Positions 1 through 7,407 of a DNA stretch of 43,181 nt are shown here, one piece after another. A program made the position numbers and the translations under genes. The notes under the pieces were generated by a model. The model saw only the letters and a program-made list of their open reading frames with translations. It was not told where the DNA came from and did not search any database. The number at the start of each line of letters is the position of its first letter. The stretch's first letter is position 1. This stretch comes from Actinomycetes bacterium (GTDB lineage: Bacteria > Actinomycetota > Actinomycetes > Streptosporangiales > Streptosporangiaceae), in assembly GCA_025964615.1 (NCBI GenBank), contig JAOPYM010000101.1, positions 1 to 43,181 on the forward strand, written 5' to 3'.

Positions 1-50
1 GTTTCCCGCACCGTTCCTCGAATCAGTGCGGGAAACGCCACGACTCAACG
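1..50. repeat. Palindromic intergenic repeat, copy 1 (cut by window edge)
   Basis: Partial copy of a dispersed palindrome also found at 11625, 32153, 39945 and 43092. The stem GTTTCCCGCAC (1-11) pairs with GTGCGGGAAAC (26-36). The right outer arm is the short type, ending ACGACTCAACG at 50. The left outer arm lies outside the window. A Rho-independent terminator follows directly at 52-82. Confidence 0.85.
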
Positions 51-51
51 G

Positions 52-82
52 AAAGCCGCCCGCTGGGAGCGGGCGGCTTTTT
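52..82. terminator. Rho-independent terminator, probably bidirectional
   Basis: A perfect 12-bp stem, AAAGCCGCCCGC (52-63) and GCGGGCGGCTTT (69-80), has a 5-nt loop and a T run reaching 82. It lies just beyond the stop of the minus-strand helicase gene. The opposite strand also reads out with T residues, so it can stop transcription from either side. Confidence 0.85.
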
Positions 83-96
83 GTGACGACGGCGGG

Positions 97-1803
97 TCAG
101 GAGTTCTCGGCGGAGATCCCCTTGAGAGAGTCGGCCGGCTTGGCGGAGCGGATACGGCGGCGCGGGGTGCGCGGCCGCTCTGCCTTCACCGGGTGGTCGG
201 CCACCTCGACGGGCTGGGGGACCACGGCGGGCTCCCCTGCGGCCTTGGTGGTCCTGGCCCGCGGAGTCCTGGTCCGCGGGGCGGCCTTGACCTTGGGAGC
301 GGGCTCCGTATCGGGAACGGCGCTCTCGGGAACGGCGCTCTCGGGAACGGTGGGCACTTCGGCTGCGGTGGCCGGCACCTGGGTGGTGTCGGCCGTCAGC
401 GGCTCGCCCGAGCGGGTCCTGGTACGGGACCGGTTGCGCTTGCGCGGAGTGCGCGGCGCCTCGTCCTGCTCCGTGGTCTCGGGCCGCGGGGTCCGGGCGG
501 GCCTGTCGGACCGTTCGGGCTTGTCGGCTCGGCGGGCCGGGGTCCGGTTACGGCCCGTCTCGCCGATGTCCTCGAGCTCCTCGGCGTTGAGCCCGGCCCG
601 CTCCCGCTTGTCGCGGGGAAGGGTTCCGGTCACCCCGGCGGGGATGTCCATCGCCGTGTAGAGGGCCTCCGAGCTGGAGTACATCTCCTCCAGGTTCGGG
701 AAGTCCAGGCCGAGCGCGGTGTTGATGAGCTTCCACCGCTGAATGTCGCGCCAGTCCACCAGGGTGACGGCGATGCCCTCCTTGCCCGCCCGGCCGGTAC
801 GGCCGATCCGGTGCACGTAGGCCTTGTCGTCCTCGGGGCACTCGTAGTTGACGACATGCGTGATGTCGTCGACGTCGAGCCCACGGGCCGCCACGTCGGT
901 GGCCACCAGCACGTCGATCTTGCCGGCCCGGAACGCGCGCAGCGCCCGCTCCCGCTGGCCCTGGCCGAGGTCTCCGTGGACGGCCGCGGCGGCGAAGCCG
1001 CGCTTGGCCAGGTCCTCGGCCACCCGGTCACAGGCCCGCTTGGTCTGGCAGAACACCATGGTCAGGCCGCGCCCGTTGGCCTGCAGGATGCGCGCCAGCA
1101 CTTCCGGCTTGTCCATCTGGTGGGCCTGCCACACGTGCTGGACCACCTGCGGAACCGTCTCCGACTCCGCGTGCGACTCGGCCCGTATGTTGGTCGGCCG
1201 GGTCAGGTACTTGCGCGAGAGCGTCACGATCGCGCCCGGCATGGTCGCCGAGAACAGCATCGTCTGACGCTTGGCCGGGATCAGGTCGACGATCCGCTCG
1301 ATGTCGGGCAGGAAGCCCAGGTCGAGCATCCGGTCGGCCTCGTCGAGCACCAGCGCGTCGATCTTGGACAGGTCGAGGTACTTCTGCTTGACCAGGTCGA
1401 GCAGCCGGCCCGGGGTGCCGACGACGACGTCGACGCCGTCCTTCAGCGCGGCGATCTGCGGCTCGTACGCCCGCCCGCCGTAGACCGACAGGACGCGGCT
1501 GCCGAGCTTGCCACCGGCGATCTTGAGGTCGTCGGTGACCTGGATGGCCAGCTCGCGGGTGGGCACCAGGACCAGCCCGCGCGGCGCCTTCTGCTCCCCG
1601 ATCTGCTGGGAGATCCGCTGCAGGAGCGGGATGCCGAACGCGAAGGTCTTACCGGTGCCGGTACGGGCCTGGCCGATGATGTCGTGGCCGCCGAGCCCGA
1701 TGGGCAGGGCGAGCGCCTGAATGGGGAATGCATCGATGATGCCCTCGGACTCGAGGGCATCGGCTATCTCGGGAACGACACCGAGTTCTCGGAACGTAGT
1801 CAG
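97..1803 (-). CDS. rhlE: DEAD-box ATP-dependent RNA helicase, RhlE type, with basic C-terminal tail
   Basis: ATP-dependent RNA unwinding enzyme of about 568 residues. Visible motifs in order: Q motif (FPIQ, about residue 33), Walker A ARTGTGKT (about 51-58), PTRELA, TPGRLLD, DEAD (about 154-157), SAT, and HRIGRTGR (about 332). From about residue 420 the protein is a low-complexity Arg/Pro-rich tail with a short VPESA repeat, as in RNA-anchoring tails of actinobacterial RhlE proteins. The first ATG or GTG in frame lies inside the PTRELA motif and would remove the Walker A. The open frame continues upstream and matches the family start only at a CTG codon (1803-1801), preceded by GGAGG at 9-nt spacing. 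I therefore place the start at CTG. Neighbours DUF3107 and TetR are typical for this locus in actinobacteria. Function is sure; the start is inference. Confidence 0.9.
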   Translation of the reverse strand: MTTFRELGVVPEIADALESEGIIDAFPIQALALPIGLGGHDIIGQARTGTGKTFAFGIPLLQRISQQIGEQKAPRGLVLVPTRELAIQVTDDLKIAGGKLGSRVLSVYGGRAYEPQIAALKDGVDVVVGTPGRLLDLVKQKYLDLSKIDALVLDEADRMLDLGFLPDIERIVDLIPAKRQTMLFSATMPGAIVTLSRKYLTRPTNIRAESHAESETVPQVVQHVWQAHQMDKPEVLARILQANGRGLTMVFCQTKRACDRVAEDLAKRGFAAAAVHGDLGQGQRERALRAFRAGKIDVLVATDVAARGLDVDDITHVVNYECPEDDKAYVHRIGRTGRAGKEGIAVTLVDWRDIQRWKLINTALGLDFPNLEEMYSSSEALYTAMDIPAGVTGTLPRDKRERAGLNAEELEDIGETGRNRTPARRADKPERSDRPARTPRPETTEQDEAPRTPRKRNRSRTRTRSGEPLTADTTQVPATAAEVPTVPESAVPESAVPDTEPAPKVKAAPRTRTPRARTTKAAGEPAVVPQPVEVADHPVKAERPRTPRRRIRSAKPADSLKGISAENS

Positions 1804-2151
1804 GACTTCCAGCCTCCATAGTGCGGGGTCCGCTCTCCCAGTCGTGCCGGAGCACGATACGGCGCTGCGATGCGCCCACCCCGTTCGCGGCGCCGTCGTC
1901 AGGGCGCCAGGGGTGTCGACCGGCGGGGACTCGTGCCGTCCGCCGATCGATATTCAGGGCCGCGCGCTCGCGCGGGAGGGACCAGCCGTCGATAGTGTCA
2001 GGTGACCGCGGATAGGGGTCAACGCATCTGCATCAGCGCAACTGCGCGCGGTCACACTCCGCGACGCAGTGTACCGGTGCTTTACCGATTACGCCAATAG
2101 CAGATCTATGGATGGAACGCCTGGCTGTCCAAGTACATTCCCGGGCTGTTT
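1804..2151. other. Intergenic region upstream of the helicase
   Basis: About 350 bp between the helicase start and the DUF3107 stop. Short open frames here are overlaps of other frames with no ribosome site or family match. It presumably holds the helicase promoter and 5' leader, but I see no convincing -35/-10 pair, no terminator hairpin and no RNA motif that I recognise. Confidence 0.5.
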
Positions 2152-2379
2152 TCAGAGGGTGCCGAAGCCCACCTGACGGCTCTCCGACTCCTCGATCTCC
2201 AGATACGCGAGGCGGTCGGCGGGGACGACGATCCGGCCGCCTCGCTCGTCCTGGATCACGAAAAGGGAGTGGCCCTCATTGAGCGCGTCGGCCAGTGCCT
2301 GCTGGACCTCGTCGGCCGACTGGTCCGTCTCGACGACGAGTTCCTTCGGCACGTACTGAACGCCGATGCGAACCTGCAT
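2152..2379 (-). CDS. DUF3107 family small protein
   Basis: Small conserved actinobacterial protein of 75 residues, starting MQVRIGVQYVPKEL. It has the family's length and pattern: a beta-rich N-terminus, then an acidic helix (QSADEVQQALADAL), then strand residues ending in the GFGTL C-terminus. The biochemical role of the family is not established. An in-frame start six codons upstream exists, but the ATG at 2379 has a strong GGAGGGGG ribosome site 5-6 nt ahead and gives the usual family length. It lies between the rhlE helicase and a TetR regulator on the same strand, an arrangement I recall from mycobacteria (TB9.4 region). Confidence 0.85.
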   Translation of the reverse strand: MQVRIGVQYVPKELVVETDQSADEVQQALADALNEGHSLFVIQDERGGRIVVPADRLAYLEIEESESRQVGFGTL

Positions 2380-2484
2380 GCTGCCCCCTCCGGACACGTG
2401 ACCTCATGATCCGACTCTTGATCCGATGGTGACACGCGAGCTCGGAGGTCTGCCCCCCGACCCGCTACGCCGGCAGCGTACGGA

Positions 2485-3105
2485 TCATCCCACCCGGGGG
2501 AAACCCCCTATGCCGCGCCAGGCCAGGCGGGCGATGAGCTGCTCGGCGGTGTCCTTCGGGATGGACTTGTGCTGGGCCAGCCAGTAGCGGGCGCTGACCT
2601 CGGCCATGCCGACCAGGCCCATGCCGAGCAGGTACGCCTCCTCGGACGGGGCGTCGGTGTCTTCGGCGATGGCGCGGGCGATCAGCTCCGCGCACTGCTG
2701 GTTGGCGCGCTCCACGCGAGCCCTGACCGGGGCGACGTTGCGCAGGTCGGACTCGAAGACCAGGCGGTACGCCTCGCCCTCGCCGGCCACGAAGTCGTAG
2801 AAGGCGGCCATGCTGGCCTGGACCCTGGTCTTGTTGTCGTTGGTCGACTCCAGCGCGGTGCGCACGCAGGTGACCAGGGCCTCGGCGTGCTCGTCGAGCA
2901 GCGCGAGGTAGAGCTCGAGCTTGCCGGGGAAGTGCTGGTAGAGCACCGGCTTGCTGACGCCGGCGCGCTCGGCGATCTCGTCCATCGCGGCTGCGTGGTA
3001 GCCCTGGGCGACGAAGACCTCCTGGGCCGCGCCGAGAAGCTGGCGCCTGCGGGCCATGCGGGGGAGCCTCGTGCCGCGAGGGCGCGCGTCCGGGGTCGCG
3101 GTCAC
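2485..3105 (-). CDS. TetR/AcrR family transcriptional regulator
   Basis: DNA-binding repressor-type protein of 206 residues. The N-terminal helix-turn-helix is clear: QEVFVAQGYHAAAMDEIAER, then AGVSKPVLYQHFPGKLELY (about residues 28-66). The C-terminal half is the variable ligand/dimer domain; the ligand is unknown. The GTG start at 3105 has GGAGA five bases upstream. The resemblance to the TetR gene beside DUF3107 and rhlE in other actinobacteria suggests a vertically inherited gene. The upstream region carries an imperfect inverted repeat (3172-3190) over a plausible promoter, which would fit autoregulation. Confidence 0.9.
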   Translation of the reverse strand: MTATPDARPRGTRLPRMARRRQLLGAAQEVFVAQGYHAAAMDEIAERAGVSKPVLYQHFPGKLELYLALLDEHAEALVTCVRTALESTNDNKTRVQASMAAFYDFVAGEGEAYRLVFESDLRNVAPVRARVERANQQCAELIARAIAEDTDAPSEEAYLLGMGLVGMAEVSARYWLAQHKSIPKDTAEQLIARLAWRGIGGFPRVG

Positions 3106-3147
3106 GGCTGTCTCCGATGTTCAAGCGACGGGTTACGCCGCGGAGTG

Positions 3148-3190
3148 TCCAACCTCATCATCCTACGCGCCGGTAACCTCGCAGGTCACC
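3148..3190 (-). promoter_or_regulatory. Candidate promoter and operator of the TetR gene
   Basis: Reading the minus strand, GTGACC (-35) and TAGGAT (-10) are separated by 18 nt. The -35 lies within an inverted repeat, GGTAACC (3172-3178), 5-nt spacer, GGTCACC (3184-3190), with one mismatch. This is the size and placement expected of a TetR autoregulatory operator. It is assigned by pattern only. Confidence 0.4.
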
Positions 3191-3205
3191 CACTTCGAGG
3201 GGGCA

Positions 3206-3267
3206 GAAACAAAGCGACACGGTCTCGGTACGGAAACAAAAGCCATCGTTGCCGAACGGGAACAAAG
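3206..3267. repeat. Three spaced GAAACAAA-like sequences
   Basis: GAAACAAAG (3206-3214), GAAACAAAA (3233-3241) and GGAACAAAG (3259-3267) recur with periods of 27 and 26 bp in the gap upstream of the TetR gene. They are AT-rich islands in a GC-rich setting and face the same way. A protein-binding array is possible; nothing else supports it. Confidence 0.4.
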
Positions 3268-3279
3268 TACGGAAGGGAT

Positions 3280-4590
3280 TCAGAGGCACAGCTCGGCGAG
3301 TTCGCGCAGCGCCGGTTCGACGGCCTCACCGTACGTCGGGAACGCGTGCACGAGATCGGTCAGGACGCTCAGCGGGGTCTCCGCCCGGATGGCCAGGGCG
3401 ATCTCGCCCATCCACTCCTCGGCGTGCAGGCCCACGGCCGCGGCCCCGACCAGGACCCTGCGGGAGCGGTCGGCGTAGAGCTCGACCCGGCCCACCGGCT
3501 CGAACCGGTCCATCGTCGCGCGGGTCGTCCCGGCCAGATCGGCCCCGGCCACCGCCAGATCCAGCTCGGCGGCCTGCACGGGGGAGAGCCCGACGGCGTA
3601 CACCGATGGGGTGGTGTGGACCGGGCGCGGGATGGCCCGGTAGTCGGCCTCGCGGGGGCGGCCGAGCAGGTTGGTGACGACCACCCGCGCCTGGTACCGC
3701 GCCAGATGGGTGGCCGGCGCCACGCCGGTCACGTCCCCGGCGGCCCAGACCCGGCCGGGGTGCCGGCCGTCCTCCGCCGTCGTCACCTGGCAGGTCGCGT
3801 CCACCTGCAGTGGCTCGGTCCCGATCCCCAGGGCCTCAAGGCCGAGGCCTGTGACGCGGGGGCTGCGCCCGGCCGAGACCAGGATCCGGTCCGCCTCGAT
3901 CGCGCTCCCGTCACCGAGCCGCAGCCGCAGGCCCCAGTCGGTCCGGTCCGCCTGCGCGGGCGGCACCCCGAGCCTGAGCGCGACGCCCATCCGGCGCAGG
4001 GACTCGGCCAGGATCTCCCCGGTGAAGGCGGCCTCGGCGGGCAGCAGCCGGTCCCCGGCCTCGACGATCGTGACGTGCGAGCCGAAGGCCGTGTAGATCT
4101 GGGCGAGTTCGCACCCGGCCGGGTCGCCGCCGAGCACCACGAGGCGGCGCGGCAGATCGGGGCAGCCCAGGGCCTCGTCGCTCGTCCAGGTGGGCACGTC
4201 GTCCAGGCCGGGCGGCCGGACCGGGTCGCTGCCGGTGCAGACGACAAGGTCGGTGAAGTCGTGCTCGGTGCCCTCCACATCGAGGACTCCGGGCCGCAGG
4301 ATCTGCCCGTGCCCGCGCAGCACGGTCACGCCCGCCTCGGCCAGCAGGGCCACGGCGGGCGAATCGTCGAACCGCCCCGCGGCGTCGTCGCGCAGCGCCA
4401 CCGCGACCTCCCAGGTCTCCCCACGGCGGGCCGAGTAGAGCAACGACTTGGACGGCAGGCAGGCGTAGTGGGTGCGCTCCCCGCCCACCAGGCGCCGTTC
4501 CACCAGGGCCACCGACCGCCCCGCCCAGGCCAGCCCGTTCGCGACCTCCTGCCCGGCAGCCCCCCCGCCCAGCACCACGACGTCGTACAT
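3280..4590 (-). CDS. FAD-dependent pyridine nucleotide-disulfide oxidoreductase family protein lacking one redox cysteine
   Basis: Flavoprotein of 436 residues with the dihydrolipoamide dehydrogenase/mercuric reductase fold: an N-terminal FAD motif (VVLGGGAAGQEVA), a central NAD(P) motif (LVVLGGDPAGCELA), the second FAD-contact motif ending AAGDVTG, and a C-terminal dimerisation domain with HAFPTYGE. In active family members the N-terminal site is CxxxxC; here the segment reads GGERTHYACLPSK, so only the second cysteine remains and Arg stands at the first. A classical disulfide exchange with lipoamide-type substrates is therefore unlikely. It may act as a diaphorase or quinone reductase (inference). 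The ATG at 4590 has GGAGG five bases upstream and is preferred over the GTG two codons earlier. Confidence 0.85.
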   Translation of the reverse strand: MYDVVVLGGGAAGQEVANGLAWAGRSVALVERRLVGGERTHYACLPSKSLLYSARRGETWEVAVALRDDAAGRFDDSPAVALLAEAGVTVLRGHGQILRPGVLDVEGTEHDFTDLVVCTGSDPVRPPGLDDVPTWTSDEALGCPDLPRRLVVLGGDPAGCELAQIYTAFGSHVTIVEAGDRLLPAEAAFTGEILAESLRRMGVALRLGVPPAQADRTDWGLRLRLGDGSAIEADRILVSAGRSPRVTGLGLEALGIGTEPLQVDATCQVTTAEDGRHPGRVWAAGDVTGVAPATHLARYQARVVVTNLLGRPREADYRAIPRPVHTTPSVYAVGLSPVQAAELDLAVAGADLAGTTRATMDRFEPVGRVELYADRSRRVLVGAAAVGLHAEEWMGEIALAIRAETPLSVLTDLVHAFPTYGEAVEPALRELAELCL

Positions 4591-4679
4591 TCCCACCTCC
4601 TGCGATGTCCCCGGCTCTCATGGTGACGTAAGAGGCGGCGCAACGTAGGCGATCGGGCACATACGGTCAGGGCATACGG

Positions 4680-5510
4680 TCAGGAAGGCAGGAGGTCGCC
4701 CAGCTGGTCGATCCGGTCGAGAACATCCTGCGGGGTGAACGGCGGGAGCCCGCCCGCGGAGACCTCGTCCCACGTCACCGGGGCGGAGACCAGCGGTGCG
4801 GGACCGGCGCGCAGGGAGTACGGCGCGACGGTGGTCTTGGACGGGTTGTTCTGGCTCCAGTCGACGAAGACCTTCCCGCTGCGCAGCCTCTTGTCCATCC
4901 GGCTGAGCACCAGACCGGGATGGTCGTGTTCAAGCCGTACGGCGGCCGAACGGGCGTACTCGGAGGGGTCGCCGCCCGCCCACGGGACGTACAGGTGCAG
5001 GCCCTTCCTGCCGCTGGTCTTCGGGTACGAGCCGAGCCCGTCGGCGGCGAGCAGCGCGCGCAGCAGCAATGCCACCCGGCAGGCCTCGTCCAGCCCTGCG
5101 GGCGGCCCGGGGTCGAGGTCGAAGACCAGCAGGTCGGGCTCGTACCCGATGCGCCACTGCGGTACGTGCAGTTCGAGCGCGGCGAGGTTGGCGCACCAGA
5201 CCAGCGTGGGCAGGTCGTCGATCACCACGAAGTCCAGGAACTCCTGACGGCCGCCGGGGGTCGCGAGGCGCTCGGTCCGTACCCAGGCCGGGGTGTGACT
5301 TGGCGCGTTCTTCTCGAAGAACGACGATCCGCCGACCCCGTTGGGGAACCGGATCCGGGTCGCCGGCCGGTCCCGCAGATGCGGCAGCAGGACGGGGGCC
5401 ACCCGGACGTAGTAGTCGATCACCTCGCCCTTGGTGAAGGCCGGGTACAGCTCCTTGTCCAGGTTGGACAGGGTCAGGGACTGGCCGCCGACGTCAACGT
5501 TGAGCTTCAC
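4680..5510 (-). CDS. ligD: LigD-type NHEJ polymerase (primase-polymerase) domain protein
   Basis: Stand-alone polymerase module of ligase D, 276 residues, which fills in or adds nucleotides at broken ends during non-homologous end joining. Family landmarks: LTNLDK-like SNLDKELYP, FFEKNAP, the metal-binding DLDP (D131, D133), SGRKGLHLYVP and VFVDWSQNNPSKT. It starts at GTG 5510, preceded by AAGGA, and overlaps the 3' end of the upstream ligase gene by 17 nt, so the two are probably translationally coupled. An in-frame extension further upstream runs inside the ligase gene and lacks family sequence. No 3'-phosphoesterase domain is attached to either part. Confidence 0.93.
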   Translation of the reverse strand: MKLNVDVGGQSLTLSNLDKELYPAFTKGEVIDYYVRVAPVLLPHLRDRPATRIRFPNGVGGSSFFEKNAPSHTPAWVRTERLATPGGRQEFLDFVVIDDLPTLVWCANLAALELHVPQWRIGYEPDLLVFDLDPGPPAGLDEACRVALLLRALLAADGLGSYPKTSGRKGLHLYVPWAGGDPSEYARSAAVRLEHDHPGLVLSRMDKRLRSGKVFVDWSQNNPSKTTVAPYSLRAGPAPLVSAPVTWDEVSAGGLPPFTPQDVLDRIDQLGDLLPS

Positions 5511-6465
5511 GCGGATCCTTGTCCGCCCGCAGGCCCCGCCAGGACGGCATCCGCAGCCTCCCCTCGGAGGTCCACTCGCCGTACGCCACCTCGCCGACCA
5601 GCTCCGGCGAGACCCAGTGCGCGTCCTTGGCGTACTCCCGCGGTACCTCGTCGTCGAAGGGGCTGGTGGGACGGGCAAGCGGTCCGAGCAGCTCGGCCAT
5701 CTCGTCGAGGGCCTGGTCGGTGAAGCCGGTGCCGACGTGCCCGACGAAGAAGAGCAGCCCGTCGAAGTACACGCCGAGTAGCAGCGAGCCGATACCGCCC
5801 GCGCGGCGGCCCTGGCCCGGCTTCCAGCCGCCGATCACCACCTCCTGGGTCCGGTAGTTCTTGATCTTGCGCCAGGTGTCCACGCGCCTTCCGGGCAGGT
5901 AAGGCGAGTCCAGCCGTTTGGCCATCAGGCCCTCCAGCATCTCCTCCTTCGTGTACTCCAGGAGCTCGGCGACCTGCTCGATGTCGGAACCCGGCAGATA
6001 GGACGGCGACTCGATCGGGCCACCGGTCAGCTCGAGGTCGTCCAGGACGGAGCGGCGCTCCACATAGGGGAGCGTGAGCAGTGAGTGCCCGTCCAGGAAG
6101 AGCAGGTCGAAGACCACGTAGTGCACGGGCACGTCGCGGACCAGGCGGGGGGGCGGATCGCTGACGTGCATGCGGCGCTGCAGCCGTTCGAAGCTCGGCC
6201 GCCCCTGCTCGAAGGCCACGACCTCCCCGTCGAGGACCGCCCCATGGTGCGGGAGCAGGTCGGCGAGGCCGGACAGCTCGGGATAGCGGGTACCGATCTC
6301 GGTGCCGCGCCGCCCGGTGGCCCGTACCCCGCCCTTGCCGTCCAGGTACGTGATGGCCCGTACCCCGTCCCACTTGAGCTCCAGCGCCCAGGCCGAGGTC
6401 TCGTCCGGAAGGTCTCCGGCGGTGGCCGTCATCGGCTCTACCACCCATGGCATCGGATCACCCAT
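5494..6465 (-). CDS. ligD: ATP-dependent DNA ligase, LigD ligase domain
   Basis: Seals double-strand breaks in the Ku/LigD end-joining pathway. The 323-residue protein has the adenylation lysine in ELKWDGVRAI (K31), followed by GRRGTE, LDGEVVAF and EGLMAKRLDSPY. Next comes KIKNYRTQEVVIGGW (motif V region), then an OB-fold with GHVGTGFT. The length fits an isolated ligase module rather than a full LigD. It is divergent from ku, with only 35 bp between start codons, and overlaps the polymerase gene downstream. A second ATG four codons in (6453) is an alternative start. Together with ku and the polymerase gene it forms a complete minimal end-joining set. Confidence 0.93.
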   Translation of the reverse strand: MGDPMPWVVEPMTATAGDLPDETSAWALELKWDGVRAITYLDGKGGVRATGRRGTEIGTRYPELSGLADLLPHHGAVLDGEVVAFEQGRPSFERLQRRMHVSDPPPRLVRDVPVHYVVFDLLFLDGHSLLTLPYVERRSVLDDLELTGGPIESPSYLPGSDIEQVAELLEYTKEEMLEGLMAKRLDSPYLPGRRVDTWRKIKNYRTQEVVIGGWKPGQGRRAGGIGSLLLGVYFDGLLFFVGHVGTGFTDQALDEMAELLGPLARPTSPFDDEVPREYAKDAHWVSPELVGEVAYGEWTSEGRLRMPSWRGLRADKDPREAQR

Positions 6466-6500
6466 GTGGGGTTCATACCCAGATCGGGTAGGGAGTGCAT

Positions 6501-7328
6501 ATGCGCAGTATCTGGAAGGGGGCGATCTCCTTCGGACTGGTGACGATCCCGGTGAAGCTCTACTCGGCCACCGAGCAGCGGGACGTCGCCTTCCATCAGG
6601 TCCACCGCACCGATGCCGGGCGGATCAAGTACAAGCGGGTCTGCACGGTCTGCGGGAAGGAGGTGGCGTTCTCCGACATCGCGAAGGGCTTCGAGCTGCC
6701 GTCCGGCGAGATCGTCGTGCTCACCGACGAGGACTTCGCCGGCCTGCCGCTGACCTCGAGCCGTGCCATCGAGGTGCTGCAGTTCGCGCCGCTGGAACAG
6801 GTCGACCCGATCTACTTCAACAAGTCGTACTACCTGGAGCCCGATCGGCTCGGCACCAAGCCGTACGTCCTGCTGCGCGACGCGCTGGAAAGCTCAGGGA
6901 AGGTCGCGGTGGTCAAGGTGGCGCTGCGGCAGCGCGAGGCGCTGGCCACGTTGCGGGTCCGGGACGGGGTGTTCGTGCTCGAGACCATGCTCTGGCCCGA
7001 CGAGGTTCGGGTCCCCAGCTTCCCGTTCCAGACCGAGGACGTGGAGATACGGCCGCAGGAGCTGGCCATGGCGTCGTCCCTGATCGAGACGATGGCGGGT
7101 GACTTCGACCCCGCCGAGCACAAGGACGCCTACCGCGAGGCGGTGCAGGCCGTCATCGACGCCAAGACCGAGGGCCGCGAGGTCGTCATGCCCGAGACCG
7201 CCGAACGTCCCGCGGAGGCGGTCGACCTGCTGAGCGCCCTGCGGGCCAGCGTCGAGGCCGCCAAGAAGAGCCGGGGCGGCGAACCGGACAAGGCGGCCAA
7301 GCCCAAGAGGGTCCGCAAGTCGGCCTGA
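6501..7328 (+). CDS. ku: Ku protein, non-homologous end joining
   Basis: Homodimeric DNA-end-binding protein of 275 residues that bridges double-strand breaks and recruits ligase D. The start MRSIWKGAISFGLVTIPVKL is the canonical bacterial Ku N-terminus, followed by the CTVCGKEV-type segment and the ring-forming beta-barrel region. It ends in a Lys/Arg-rich tail (KKSRGGEPDKAAKPKRVRKS), as in actinobacterial Ku proteins. The ATG at 6501 with GGGAG five bases upstream is chosen over a GTG two codons earlier. It is divergent from the ligase/polymerase pair and shares its short promoter gap, which suggests co-regulation. Confidence 0.96.
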   Translation: MRSIWKGAISFGLVTIPVKLYSATEQRDVAFHQVHRTDAGRIKYKRVCTVCGKEVAFSDIAKGFELPSGEIVVLTDEDFAGLPLTSSRAIEVLQFAPLEQVDPIYFNKSYYLEPDRLGTKPYVLLRDALESSGKVAVVKVALRQREALATLRVRDGVFVLETMLWPDEVRVPSFPFQTEDVEIRPQELAMASSLIETMAGDFDPAEHKDAYREAVQAVIDAKTEGREVVMPETAERPAEAVDLLSALRASVEAAKKSRGGEPDKAAKPKRVRKSA

Positions 7329-7357
7329 TCCTGGGTGGGGGGAATGCCGCGGGACAT

Positions 7358-7371
7358 GGGACAGTTGTCCC
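7358..7371. promoter_or_regulatory. Perfect 14-bp palindrome upstream of moeZ
   Basis: GGGACA-GT-TGTCCC sits between ku and moeZ, 37 bp before the moeZ start. No T run follows, so it is more like an operator than a terminator. The binding protein is unknown. Confidence 0.35.
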
Positions 7372-7407
7372 TGAACAGCTGCTCATCCCCAACGCTGGAG
7401 AGTCACC

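Noticed and set aside
193-1821. A 542-codon plus-strand open frame opposite the helicase
   Set aside because: Antisense shadow of the DEAD-box gene with no motif or ribosome site.
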